Below, in pieces: positions 14,613 through 25,756 of a stretch of 64,000 nucleotides of DNA. How positions within the stretch are numbered: the first letter of the stretch is position 1; the number at the start of each line of letters is the position of its first letter. The translations under genes were made by a program, and so were the position numbers. The stretch is from positions 801,001 to 865,000 of the forward strand of contig NW_020825332.1 in NCBI RefSeq assembly GCF_003286085.1, written 5' to 3'. The notes below the pieces were generated by a model, which was not told the origin of the DNA, did no database searches, and saw only the letters and a list, made by a program, of their open reading frames with translations. Origin of the DNA: Drosophila persimilis (lineage: Eukaryota > Arthropoda > Insecta > Diptera > Drosophilidae).

Positions 14613-15083
14613 CGATAATTATCGATAGATGCAAATATCTGTACGTTTTAATCGCGGCTGTGGGTTTTCTCTGAAACTTACAATCGATAGACAATTATTT
14701 CCTCAAGCGATAGTCGATAACTGAATTTTTAGTCATTAAGAGAAATTATAATTTGACGAGTTTCAAGCAAATCCGATAAAGTTTTCATATAAGTTTCGAC
14801 CAAATTGGATTTTGAGGTTAGAAAAAAAAACCTGACGGGATGGAGCATTTCTGACCTTGGATTCGTGTTCAGGGCCCCAAAATACATAGGGATATGATAC
14901 TCTGCTCAGCAGCGCACGACACTTTTTTTTGTGGGGCTGTGTTATCGGTCGATGACCGATAGTTAATGTCGATAGCTAATGGAGATTTGAACTAGTTTTC
15001 AAAAAAATCGTTGATTTATTGAGATATCTATGTAAATTGCTATCGATAACTACTAGAAATATATCGAATTTGTATTCTATCGA
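14613..15083. promoter_or_regulatory. Cluster of CGATA/TATCG motifs (possible BEAF-32/DREF-type site)
   Basis: About ten CGATA or TATCG words occur within 470 bases: 14613, 14623, 14685, 14708, 14715, 14943, 14957, 14970, 15041 (a full TATCGATA) and 15062-15083. The stretch is AT-richer than its neighbours and lacks coding potential. In Drosophila, clustered CGATA is the recognition pattern of BEAF-32, and TATCGATA is that of DREF, which mark boundaries and housekeeping promoters. The function here is inferred; only the motif density is observed. Confidence 0.45.
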
Positions 15084-15089
15084 TCCTGG

Positions 15090-18000
15090 AGCAGATCCTT
15101 CAAGGAACGAAGAATACATCCACATGCATATGTATATGTGTGAATGTTTGAGTATTGTTCATCCAGACACTCGATTGCTGCAGGCATTGGTGGCAGTGGC
15201 AGTGGCAGGCTGCAGGGAAAACAAGGGCAAACAATAAAATGAACAAACAAACAAACAAACACGCAACAGCGAGGCAGACGGGGGCACACATACATCGCAT
15301 GTGAGGAGACAGACAGGGAGCAGGGAGACAGGGAGATAGCGAGACGGGGAGACAGGGTATTCTACGTACAGGGTAGACATACAACGAGCATATGCAGATG
15401 TGGAACCGGGACCGGGACTGGACTGGGACTGGGACCCCTCTCTAGACGAGCGGACAGGCAGCGATAGAGACCTGCATTAAATAAATATGTGCGTAATAAA
15501 AGGCAAATAAAAAAAGAAATAAAGAGAGAAGCAGCAGCAAAAAAAGAGCAAACCAATTGAAGTGTGTCGCGCCAACAATTGCAATTTGTATTAATTTTAT
15601 TGGTTTATTATTATCATCCAGCGACCGAGAGACCAAACGACCAAACGACCGACAGAGAGACCGATTGAGCGACCGATTGATGCCGTCAGACAGTGTTTAT
15701 ACGTCCGTCGGCCGTTCGTTCGTTCGGTCGAAAGCGAGTTAATTTCATTTACTGATTTGCTCGCCAGACGACGGCCAAGAGAGGCACGGGGCATGGGAGG
15801 GGCTGGAGGGGAGAGGAGCTCGATTGCGGTTATGTTTCCGAGGGGAACGCGCCTTTCGGTAATCGGAAATCGGAACCTCCGCCATCCGTCTGTAGCGGGG
15901 ACGTTATCAGTCGTAGCGGGAGGATGGATCGGAGGGTGGATCGGGGGGTGGATCGGGGGGTGGATCGGAGGGGTGCAAGTGCAAGTCCAGGGGTGTACCC
16001 GCATGTGGGGTGTCTGGATGTGGCCGATGAACTGCAAGCGGACGATGTGCGACTTGATTGGGGCACGTGTTGATTCGAGGGAAAGTGGGGACTACGTTTG
16101 GGGGGGGAACTTTCTATTGAAAGGTATTTTTCGACGGGGAATCGTGCTTGAGGCGATCCATATATGAGTGTGTAAGCCTCTACCCATTGTATGTATCTAT
16201 ATCTGTGCCTGTGTATCTATGTATCTGTTGATTAATCATCCCACTGAACACAGTTTGGCTGCTTGTTCTTTGGTAGAGGGCAAATACCAATTGTAGACTG
16301 CTTGCTTCAAAGCCCAAAAAACCTACAGATCCCTTAGCTGAAGATCTGTGGACTGCTTTGCCTACATATTGCCTACATATGCCTTCATATTTGCACTGCT
16401 TTGGGTACAAACTCCTCCAATTAGTTGTGGTAAATCATGAATACAAGCAGTGCATTTCGCTAAATCCGCAAGCAGTTCACTTATGAAATGCAGAATGCCA
16501 GAGGCCAAGGGCCGCGACTCGAATATCTGCCGACTGAACGACTCAAGTCCCAGCAGCGACACCGACACTGCAGTCTGCAGTCTGCAGTCTGTAGTCTGAC
16601 CCTCGGTCCCCGCCCTCCCCCCCTGCACTCAAGGCGGGGGCATTACGATCCCCGCTGTATTATCGTTTGTCCATTCCTACCGATCGTTGCCCCCATCGTG
16701 GCTGTGGCTGTGGCTGTGCCTGTGCCTGTGCCCGGGGCTGGGACTGGGACTCTGTGTGGCTGCAGCGTTCATTGAACGCACTTTCGGGCACTCGACGCAC
16801 GCGTCGCGTCGTTAACAAAAAAACAACAAAAGAGGAGGAAAAAACCGCTGTCTCCAGATACTTTTTGGATGTGTGTACGCGTGCATAATACAATAATAAT
16901 TTCGTTTCACAAAAAAGTACAACAACAACAGAAGTAAGCGGCGCAGCCAATGGCCGAGCGGCAGCGGCAGAGGGAGCGGCAGAGGGAGCGGGAACAGAAA
17001 AGTTGCCCAGACAGCGATCCCAATCCCGATCAATGCACCTTGGCCAAAGGTGCAACGCCTTGTGCCTCGACAAAGTCTCTTTCCCGCTGTCTTCCTCCAT
17101 CTCCACCTCTCCCCCTCTCCCTCTCCCGCTCCCTCTGTCTCTGTCTGTCGTTGTATCTCCCTCTCTGTCTGTTGTCTGGGCATTCAGTGACGCACGAAAC
17201 GCGATCACGTTCGCATTTATTAAAAGATGGTTGCTGTTGCACTGGAAAGTGGACTCTGAGACACGGACTCGCGACTCGGGACTGGCAGTGCGACTCCTCC
17301 GGCCAGGAGGAGAGACAGATGTGGGTAACATTTGCTAGCCAACCCAAAAAACAAAAAAACAACAGCAAAAACCAAGCACAAAAAGAAGAGTAGCAGAAGA
17401 AGAAAACGTAAGAGAAAGAGGACCCACACTAAGGCCACGAATACCCTAATCCGAATATAAAGTAATCCCCCAAAACCTACTCCAAAGCCAATCCGAATTC
17501 GAATCTCATGAAAAACCCAAAGCTTTCCCCTTTAAGACTCTTTTCGAAGGTGAATTTGGCTTCGATTTTGATGAAACTTTTTGTGTAAATAATTTAATGC
17601 ATTATATTTGAGATCCCAAAGTTGCATGGCATTCTCTTGAGACATTTCACAGTTATACACACATAAAAGATTGTTCCTTAAGGGTTTCCATGCACAAAAA
17701 TGTGCAACCTGTTCCCCAATCTCATAGTACCCTCAAATACAGAGTATTCCATAAAAAACTTGACCAACATGTGGTTCTGTTGGCTATTTTTAGACGCCTC
17801 TTTCGCTATCTGTCTGTTCCGTCTCCGTCTCCGTCTCTCTGTCTGTGTGTGTGTGTGTGCAACTGCAACAGGATGGGGCACAGGAACAGGCAATGTCTGG
17901 AGCGACAGAGAGGGGGTTCTTCTTGGTTCATTAACTGCGACCAAGTTTTAATCAGATTTGTGCGTGAAGTTCGCCACTAACCTGAGGAGGACTCCAGCGA

Positions 18001-18680
18001 CAAGAAATGGGTGGGATTTTGGGGGCAGGCAGGCAGGCAGTCAGGCAGTCAGGCAGGCACGAAGCCACTTCTCTCTCTGAGAAGTTTCCAGCCATATTTT
18101 TTAATGGGAAAATTCAAACAGAACTCCACTGTCCACGAGGAAAGAACTGTGTGTTTCCGAACCCGTTTCCAGCAGACATCGCCGTTCCATCGTTTCATCT
18201 GCGGAAGCGTGGCCCCTATAAACCATATTCTTTTCGTTCCTTTTGCTGTTTTTTGCTGCTTTTTGCTGCTTTTTGCTGCCTTTTGCGTCTCGCGGATTTC
18301 TTCTTGCAGCAGCCGCAGCAGCAGACAAATTTATGAGCGTTAAGTGAAGGCCAATAAAATTGTGGACGTTTTTTCCGTCTGGACTTGTTTTCTGGCCACA
18401 ACTTGAGGCCGTCTCTTCCGCTGGAACATTAATTTTACGATGGGTTTCCAGTTCTTTCGAGATTTTTTGTTGTTTCTGATTCTGTTTCTGTCTCTGCCCG
18501 TGCCCATGCCTGTGCCCCGAAAGACTAATGGATTTTAGTGTTTTGGGCTTCCAATGTTCCACAAATTAAAACAGAATTATAATTAAATACTCCCACCGCC
18601 CACGAGAGGGCTCATTATCGATCGCTTATCGAGTGGGAGTGGGAGTGCGGGTGGGGGTGGGGGTGGGGGTGGGAGTGGAT
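15090..18680. other. Non-coding, repeat-rich
   Basis: No gene is seen. The stretch holds GTTT/AAAC units near 15240-15265, PuG-rich and CT-rich tracts, a 12-bp minisatellite at 15923-15970, and G-rich GGGTGG repeats just before the first DUF1091 gene (about 18630-18675). Confidence 0.55.
15923..15970. repeat. 12-bp minisatellite, four units
   Basis: Four head-to-tail units of GGTGGATCGGGG differ only at the first T/A and the eleventh A/G position. Frames through it read as a Gly-Gly-Trp-Ile repeat, but there is no flanking coding signal, so I treat it as non-coding. Confidence 0.9.
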
Positions 18681-18687
18681 TCAGTTG

Positions 18688-18724
18688 GATAAAGGCCATG
18701 GTTCACCTGTGACTAGCCTCAGTG
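18688..18724 (+). promoter_or_regulatory. TATA-like box and initiator of first DUF1091 gene
   Basis: GATAAAG at 18688-18694 is followed about 31 bases later by TCAGTG (18719-18724), which matches the fly initiator. A transcript starting at A18721 would have a 20-base leader before the ATG at 18741. The spacing is good but the TATA match is imperfect. Confidence 0.4.
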
Positions 18725-18740
18725 CTCGACTGGAAACAAC

Positions 18741-19478
18741 ATGTGGAAGTTATCTGCGATTGCTGGCACTTTCCTAATGGTAAACAAATGGTTGAAGGTT
18801 AAAGGTAACAAAAAGCTAGTAGAACCCCCCACTAAAAGGCCCCATACCATTCCACAGTGCGCGGTGGCACATGTGACATTCACGAACCTCAAGTGCCAGA
18901 TGATTGACCGGCGGTTCGGGCTGTTTGAAATGTGCCGGATCAAGGCAGTGAATCGAACCCACAAATATATGGATATCTACGCAAAGATCTACAAGTTGCC
19001 CGTGGATAATATAACTGTAAGCCTCTACACGATAGATCTGCCAGAATCGAATGCATTTTTTGTTTTTGTTTGCAGTGCCAAATCCTTCCCATGCGTCATG
19101 ATCATGGCTATAGGCCGTTCTTCATGAACCTGACCTTTGATTTCTGTGGGTTTTTCAGGAGTCTAAGGACCGAGCATGGCATCAGGGAGATCCTGCTCCA
19201 AGAACTCTTCCAGACGGTCAAGCAGTTCACGAACCTGAACCACTCGTGTCCCTACAATGTGAGTGATCGATGGACCAAGAGGAGCGATAGCTATGACTCG
19301 TTTGTGTGTATTCCAGCACGATTTGGTGATCTCCAAAATGTGGACCGGCAATCTGGAGACGCGATTCCTGCGGTATATTCCCTTGCCCCAAGGGGACTAC
19401 AGCCTCTCCTTCTACTGGTTCACCGTCGGCGTTCATCGAGCGACTGTCCGAGTGTACTTTAGGCTAACCGGCGGCTAA
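18741..19478 (+). CDS. DUF1091-family secreted protein, gene A (4 exons)
   Basis: Four exons, 18741-18779, 18858-19016, 19076-19258 and 19317-19478, join in phase 0 at GT..AG introns to give about 180 residues, the normal size for the family. The first exon is a short hydrophobic leader (MWKLSAIAGTFLM) continuing into CAVAHVTFTNLKC. Family hallmarks are visible: VTFTNLKC, the MCRIKAVNRTHKY core, a Cys in FDFCGFF, and NHSCPYN followed by HDLVISK. Four cysteines are shared with genes B and C, and NRT, NIT and NHS are potential N-glycosylation sites. DUF1091 is a large insect family of mostly uncharacterised small secreted proteins, distantly linked to ML-type lipid binders and the CheB proteins. 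The ligand and role are unknown. It is first in a tandem array of three, apparently inside a long intron of an opposite-strand gene. Confidence 0.88.
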
Positions 19479-19661
19479 TTATGAACAATTGTCATTATGG
19501 CTGGATCAGCGATCATGGGCGGTGGTGAGACCATCATCATTTCGATACGATCTCTGCTTTCCAGAACTGTAAATGGCTTGATTCGTTAAAATATATACAC
19601 CGCAACATCAGAAACGTTTATGCCACAACGAGTCAGAGGCGCCGCCGATCAATAGTTCGCA

Positions 19662-20379
19662 ATGGACGGACTGCTCTGTGTATGGATTCTGTTGGGTGCT
19701 CTAACGGTAAACCTTTAAAGGAAAGCAAGTGTCTGGGAAGAGTCTATTATTGGTGCCTTTTGTTGTAGACGACCCACGCACATGTGACCTTTACGAACCT
19801 CAAGTGCGAGATGGCTGATAGAACATTCGGGGATGTCATGTGCCGCATCAAGGCAGTGAATCGCACCCACAAGTATATGGAGCTCAGGGCTCAACTGTTC
19901 AAGCTTCCATTGGAAAATATCACAGTGAGTTCCAGGAGACAGGAGACAGGAGAGAGGACCTATTGATCCTGAGATCCCTCTTACAGTTCAACCTAAAGCT
20001 TATGCGCTACAATCATGGCTACAAAGTGTTCTTCATTGACGTCAACGTCGATGCCTGCAAGTTCCTGGCGAGCCCCCGGAACCCCATCGTTCGCTCCTTC
20101 TACAATATCTTTAAGAAAAACTCGAACGTAAACCACACATGTCCCTACAATGTGAGTATTCTGTGATTGATTGAGAGAGAGAGATCCTAAAGCCGAAGAT
20201 CGTTCCAGCACGATGTGATTGTCGACAAATTGTTTACCGGGAATCTGGAGGCGGATTTCGCCAAATATGTTCCTATGGTCAATGGCGACTATGCCTTCTT
20301 CACGGAGTGGTATACGAACAAAATACATCGCGCCTCTCTGAAGGTATATTTCAGTTTATCAGGATCAAAAGTTGATTGA
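19662..20379 (+). CDS. DUF1091-family secreted protein, gene B (4 exons)
   Basis: Exons 19662-19706, 19769-19924, 19987-20151 and 20209-20379 join in phase 0 and encode about 178 residues. Exon 1 is a signal peptide (MDGLLCVWILLGALT). The rest has the same plan as its neighbours: HVTFTNLKC, VMCRIKAVNRTHKY, DACKFL, NHTCPYN, then HDVIVDKL. Splice positions match those of genes A and C exactly relative to the motifs, so the three arose by tandem duplication. It lies only 183 bases after the stop of gene A, so its promoter must be short. Function is unknown; extracellular location is inferred from the leader and conserved cysteines. Confidence 0.88.
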
Positions 20380-20399
20380 TCAATCAGCGCGCTCAATCA

Positions 20400-21300
20400 G
20401 TCATAAAATCGTCGGCTATTTATTTGTTTCCTCTTTTTTTTTTTTTTTTTTCTTCCAAGCCTCATTAAAGCGTTTAAACACCGAAAATGATGTTTGATTC
20501 TAGATTTAAATATCATAATAAGTGTCGTCTTTGTTCGGGTATGATGATTTCTAAAGAAAGGGCGTGAAAATATCCGGAAAATCCGGAAAAGATCAAAGGC
20601 TTGTTTTAACTTCAAAAGAATGCGAATATTGTGGCATTACTATCCCCTAATACCACTAGTTCTTAAGCCCACTGTGCTGTACTCTCCTGGCCGAGAGCGC
20701 ATAGAATAAGAGAGCGAAAAAAGAGAAGAATACAACTGAGAAGGATACGAGTTTTGGAGCCAGCGAGCAAGGAAAACAGACTCAAGTTCCAGACTACGTT
20801 ATGGAAATAATTAATAATGCTCTGAAGTAGCATTTCCATTTATGATCCAATCAGGTCTAAAACATTGCTAGAAGCCGTTCCAAACAAGCCTCTTCCTTCA
20901 GGTTTATCGTTTGTGAAGTACCTTTGAGGATCGATCTAAAAGATTCACAGAATCTCCCAACATTTTGCCATCAATTATGGTGGTTTTTGATATCTTAATG
21001 TCGCGCCACGTGACCCGCGACCTTCGAAACTCCCATTCAAAGCAATTTCCCTTTAAACTGGACAAATATAGTTCTGCATCACATTTCAATCGAGCGGAAT
21101 CAGTGGAGTAGAAATCTACTGTAAAAACTCCATAATTATATGATTATGGTCCATTCCGTTCGATATAATCTTTAACCAGAGGATTGCCCTGTAATAATTC
21201 CGCCGGAAAATCGCATTAAAGACCTTTAATAGCCCCACCATTCGATTTGGATGCGGATTGTTGGACGATCTAATGGGTCTATTGTCTCTAAAAGGTATTA
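20400..21300. other. Spacer between DUF1091 genes B and C
   Basis: This is about 0.9 kb without a gene. It begins with a poly-T tract (about 20436-20452) and is AT-rich. I looked for a fourth DUF1091 copy or a remnant (the KAVNR and HTCPY signatures) and did not see one. Confidence 0.5.
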
Positions 21301-21343
21301 TTAATGGAGTGAATCGATGATCCGCAGCGCAGTTTCGTCCAAA

Positions 21344-22050
21344 ATGTGGAGGCTGCCGGTGTTCGTTCTATGGATAGCTCTGCAATCGGTAATCGTATGG
21401 ACATGCCTGGAATGGACCAATAAAAAGGGGATATCCTTTCTCTTTAGACAAGTTTCAGTCACGTGACATTCACGAACCTGAAATGCAGCTCATTAGATGA
21501 TAAATTCATGGAGTTTGCCACGTGCCAGATCAAGGCTGTCAATCGATCGCACAAGTACTTGGATATATACACGAAGATGCATCAGTTGCCCATAAAAACG
21601 GCCTGGGTGAGCGCTTTCTGTCGCGATGAGTGAGGATCTATATCCGGCGGATCTCTTTTTTAGGTGAAAGTGAAGTTCATGAAGTTCGATAATGGATACA
21701 AGCCCTTCTTCATCGACCTCTCCTATGATGCCTGCAAGTTCATGAGGAATAAAAAGAAGCATCCGATTGCGTTAATGTTCTTTCGATCGTTTGTGAACAA
21801 CACGAACCTCAATCACACCTGTCCCTACGATGTGAGTAGATAGACCCAAGACCCGTGGCCTCTATATGGACCGTTCTACCACAAATAGCATGACATTTTC
21901 GTGGACAAACTCTATACCGGAGAACTGGAGACGGAATTCAGTCGCCTCATCCCCATTCCCAGCGGGGACTACGCCATCTTCACCGAATGGAGCTCCGAGA
22001 ACACCACACGCTGTACCGTTCGCCTCTATATGAAGATATTCCAAAAATAG
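21344..22050 (+). CDS. DUF1091-family secreted protein, gene C (4 exons)
   Basis: Exons 21344-21388, 21448-21606, 21664-21831 and 21889-22050 join in frame and encode about 177 residues. An in-frame ATG 27 bases upstream (21317) would add MIRSAVSSK. I prefer 21344 because MWRLPVFVLWIALQS is a standard leader of the same length as in gene B. Motifs are HVTFTNLKC, ATCQIKAVNRSHKY, GYKPFFIDLSYDACKF, NHTCPYD and HDIFVDKLYTGELE. It is more diverged from A and B than they are from each other at the N-terminal half. The second exon ends at a Trp codon (GCCTGG|GTGAGC) rather than the Asn-Ile-Thr seen in A and B, but the phase is kept. Function is unknown. Confidence 0.87.
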
Positions 22051-22142
22051 AGATCTGTTGTACTTCAATTGTGGAATTGTTTTCTTTGTTGTTTTTTTTT
22101 TTTTTTGTGCGTGCAAGTAAAGATCAATATAAAGATAACAAT

Positions 22143-22400
22143 CGATAGTATGTGCCGCAGCCCTGCTCCCAGCTCAGCTGAAAAGCCAAGCTAGCTCTCT
22201 CGCTCGCACTGCATGCTTTTCCCATAGAAAAAGTCGAGTGTCTAAAGCCCAACAAGATGATCGGCGGTACAGAAATCACAGAAACAAGTGAAAGAACAGA
22301 ATCGATACAAATTAATCGATTATTAATCGGAAAGATAAAGTTCCAGAAGGAAGTTCATAGATAAATCGTAAACAATCGCCAGCTATCGATAGACATCGAT
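22143..22400. promoter_or_regulatory. Second CGATA cluster, downstream of DUF1091 cluster
   Basis: CGATA occurs at 22143 and 22303, a TAATCGATTA palindrome at 22313-22322, a full TATCGATA at 22384-22391 and ATCGAT at 22395-22400. It starts about 95 bases after the stop of gene C. Together with the cluster at 14613-15083 it brackets the nested genes. Boundary or promoter function is an inference from the known BEAF-32/DREF words. Confidence 0.4.
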
Positions 22401-25400
22401 TGTTCATAGGAAAGATGGAGTCCTAGTTCCTTTCCATCCCAAAAACTAAAGGGTATTCCTCCTCCCATCAGATACAGTACATATTTCATCATGGAAGTGC
22501 ATTTTTCTGTCATATTTTTGCCTCAGGAATCCCAAATGTTCTTCCAGGAATTTCCATAATTCCGCCAAAACACCAAATAATTCATCAAAAAATCAGTCCA
22601 GAACTCAAGGACACGTCGTGCCTTTGTGTGTGTGTGGGGGGAGGCAGGAAGGTGGGGCAGGTCGCAGAGAGTCCATTAATAATAAATTAAACATATTCCC
22701 TGACATGCCCCATGGCATGGATCTCTACCTTTCTACCTTTGTGCCCCTCGAACCGTTCGTTCGTTCGCTCGTTCGTTCGTCTGGTTCTTAAATGGTTTCT
22801 GCTGCTGTTGTTGTTGTTGTTGGCTGCTCCCCTAATGACCTAGAAATACAAATTCCAGTCCTCCGTGCATGCCCCCACGTATGGAGCACCTCTCCCTGTT
22901 GCCGCCTCTGCCTGTTCTACCGATTAGTGAAATCCCCGGACTGCCGCCAAGGCTGCCTTGGCTGCTTGGCTGCTTGGCTGTTCGGCTGCTGGCAAGTCAT
23001 TCAGCAGACGGTAGACGGTAGACGGCAGACGCTGAAGCAACTGAAACGGAAGCTAATCGCTTCACTAAGTTCCTTGGGAGTCCCCCCAATCCCCCGACCC
23101 CATCTTCTGGGGATTGCGTAACATATATCTACAGATACAGATACAGATACAGATACACATCTACAGATACAGATACTCAACAGATGACTCTGACTCTGAC
23201 GCTGGTCAAGGTGGAAGCGCTTTGTGGCTTTGACTGTTTGTCTGTCGGATTATAAATGATTCTCCCATTAATTCCCAACCAAATGCCAGAGACAGACAAA
23301 CGGAAAGACAGGCAGACAGGTGGAGGGACGGACGGACGAATGGAGGTGGGGAACAGACATTAACATTAACATTTAACAGGTAGATAGGTCCGGTAGTCTG
23401 GCATTCAAACATTCGACAGACAGACAGACAGACGGACAGACAGACAGACAGAAGTGAACAATCAATATCATTTGATTACATTGATAACGTTTATACGGAC
23501 GGATATACGGGTGTACGGGTATACGGGCACAGACGGGCCTGTCCCTTCGTTTCGTTATCGAACTTCGCCTCGATATCCATGGATGGATGGACGGTTCGAC
23601 GGGTGGATGGATGGGGCTTTCGTCATTCGAATGCCGACTGTCTAGACGAGTGGCTCCATAAAAACGTATTTTCGCCTCACGCCACACAGCGCCACAGAGA
23701 GCCACGAAAAAGGGGAACACCGAAACGGGTCTATGGGCTGAGGCTTTGAGAAGTGTTGCTATCTATCTATTTAACAGATATGTATCTATAAAATATGCAA
23801 AATGCAGCCAAAAATTTGTGTAAAAAGTAGGTTCCCATTGAGATACTGTCTGGACTTGTTTAGAATTGGTTTGAGATGGACATCGTTTCAAGAGAATGAC
23901 TTAAGGGAAACACCTCTGCCGCTGCTTTGCCAAAACTATGCCTAAGAAGAGACAGCTGATTGACAGCTGATTGAAGAAAGCCAGAGATTCGCGTTGACGG
24001 CAGGAGATTTCTGTGGGTTCGGCAATCCATTAGCGGCGAAAGAAGTCTCCCGAGTCGAGCTCGAACAGCTGATGCATGCTCCAAAGCAACCCTGTGTGTC
24101 TTTTTTGTTAACCCGAAGTCGAGGAACCGGTCCTTGAGGAGTCTTCCGTTTGAATCGAAGCCAGAACCAAACCAGAACCCATATTATATATCTTCCAACT
24201 TGGGTAAACGTTCTATACTTAAAAGTATCTTTTTTTTAGAGTATTCCAAATTCGTAGCCAGAAAATATCGCCATCTTTTTGTTTTTAATTTATTTTTGGC
24301 GCAAGTTTTGTTTTGTTTTATTTTTCGGCTGTCGATTTGAATAAGTTTTGAATGAACGACGCGGCGCGACGCGACGCGGCGTCTGACGCTGCAACGTCCG
24401 AGGGAATGACGCGAATCGATACCCAGACAGACAGAACGAAGAAGCCACGAAGATCTGAGGCCCCGCCGAATGCCGCCTGGCGACAGTTGCAACGTGCAGC
24501 AGGATGTGTCCAGTGTCCAGCGTCCAGTGTCCTGTGTCCAGGACGAGTACGAGTACGAGAGTCCCCTCCGATAATAAAGACAATCCATTCTTTTTGTTGT
24601 TGTTGTTTATTAAACGCCGATGAAATGAAGCGAAAACTGATTCGCCGATGCCGTTGCCGGTGCCTCTTCCTTTTGCATGGCCAAAGCGATTTGCTGGACA
24701 TGGCATTAAGGAGGGGCGGCAGGGGCCTCCATTTCCACCTTCTACCTTCTTCCACATGTAAGTGCAACACCGCTGCAACGTGCAACGAGCAACGTGCAAC
24801 GCTGGCGGCAACTACAAAAGCAGCTGCGAGGACGGACGACAGACGACAACGTTTCGAGTATCAGACGCGGAGGAGCGGCCACTGATAGCAACTGGAGCGG
24901 CAACACAACACGGCGCAAAGAACAGAACAGCACAGAGCAGAGCACACGTCTCGACCAGGCTGATACCGTGCAATTCCGATGGCTTTTTCTAGGGAACTCT
25001 GCGACAGGAAAGAGTGCGCTCTGAACTGATTCCCAGCACAGGGTATCGCAGAGGTAAGACAGGGGGCTGCCACGGCGGCGGCTTCATCAAGAGATTGCCC
25101 CAAAGAACTGACACACGCATCGAGTGAACGAGTGAACGAATGAACGAATGAACGAATGTCGCCTTTTGGCTTTTGAAGTTGCTGCTGGTTGCTGGCGGCT
25201 GCTGCCGTCTTTTTGGGGCGGAGAGAAGTTTCGAATTGCAAGGCAAATGAGATGGAGACACCGTAGAAGCCACAGCCACAGCCAGAGCCAGAGCCACAGC
25301 CGCAGCGACAAACAAAAAGCCCATGCCACACCCCCTGCCGACACAGACCTCGTGCCCCCCTTTCAGGTGTCTGTTAATTGCATTAAAATGTTTGTAATTG

Positions 25401-25716
25401 CAATGCAGTCAGAGCAGCGGGGATTGCCTTCGCCTTCCTTTCTCTTATCCAAGAGAATCTCCAAGTGGCGAAGGGAGGCAGGAAGCCAGAGAGAGAGAGA
25501 CGACTGCCGCGAGTGAGACATGCCACAAGCTGTCGTCGGGGCCAAAAATGCCATAGATGCCGCCAAAGTCGTGTAACTATAATTGCCATAATAACATAAT
25601 ATCTTTGGGGCACCGCCACTTGCAACAGCGGCAACAGCGGCAGCTGCAACAACAAAAAGCCAGCCCTGCTGGCAAATAAGGTGTCGAGAGACATATTCTC
25701 CTAGTCCCTGGCCCCT

Positions 25717-25756
25717 CGCCCCATCGCCCCATCGCCCCATCGCCCCATCGCCCCCT
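25717..25756. repeat. 8-bp tandem repeat CGCCCCAT, five units
   Basis: Four exact CGCCCCAT units are followed by a fifth ending CT. It is non-coding and shows no other structure. Confidence 0.9.

Noticed and set aside
22741..22790. Short direct repeats (GTTC units) and other spaced repeats considered as a CRISPR array
   Set aside because: They are plain tandem microsatellites without unique spacers, and the DNA is eukaryotic.
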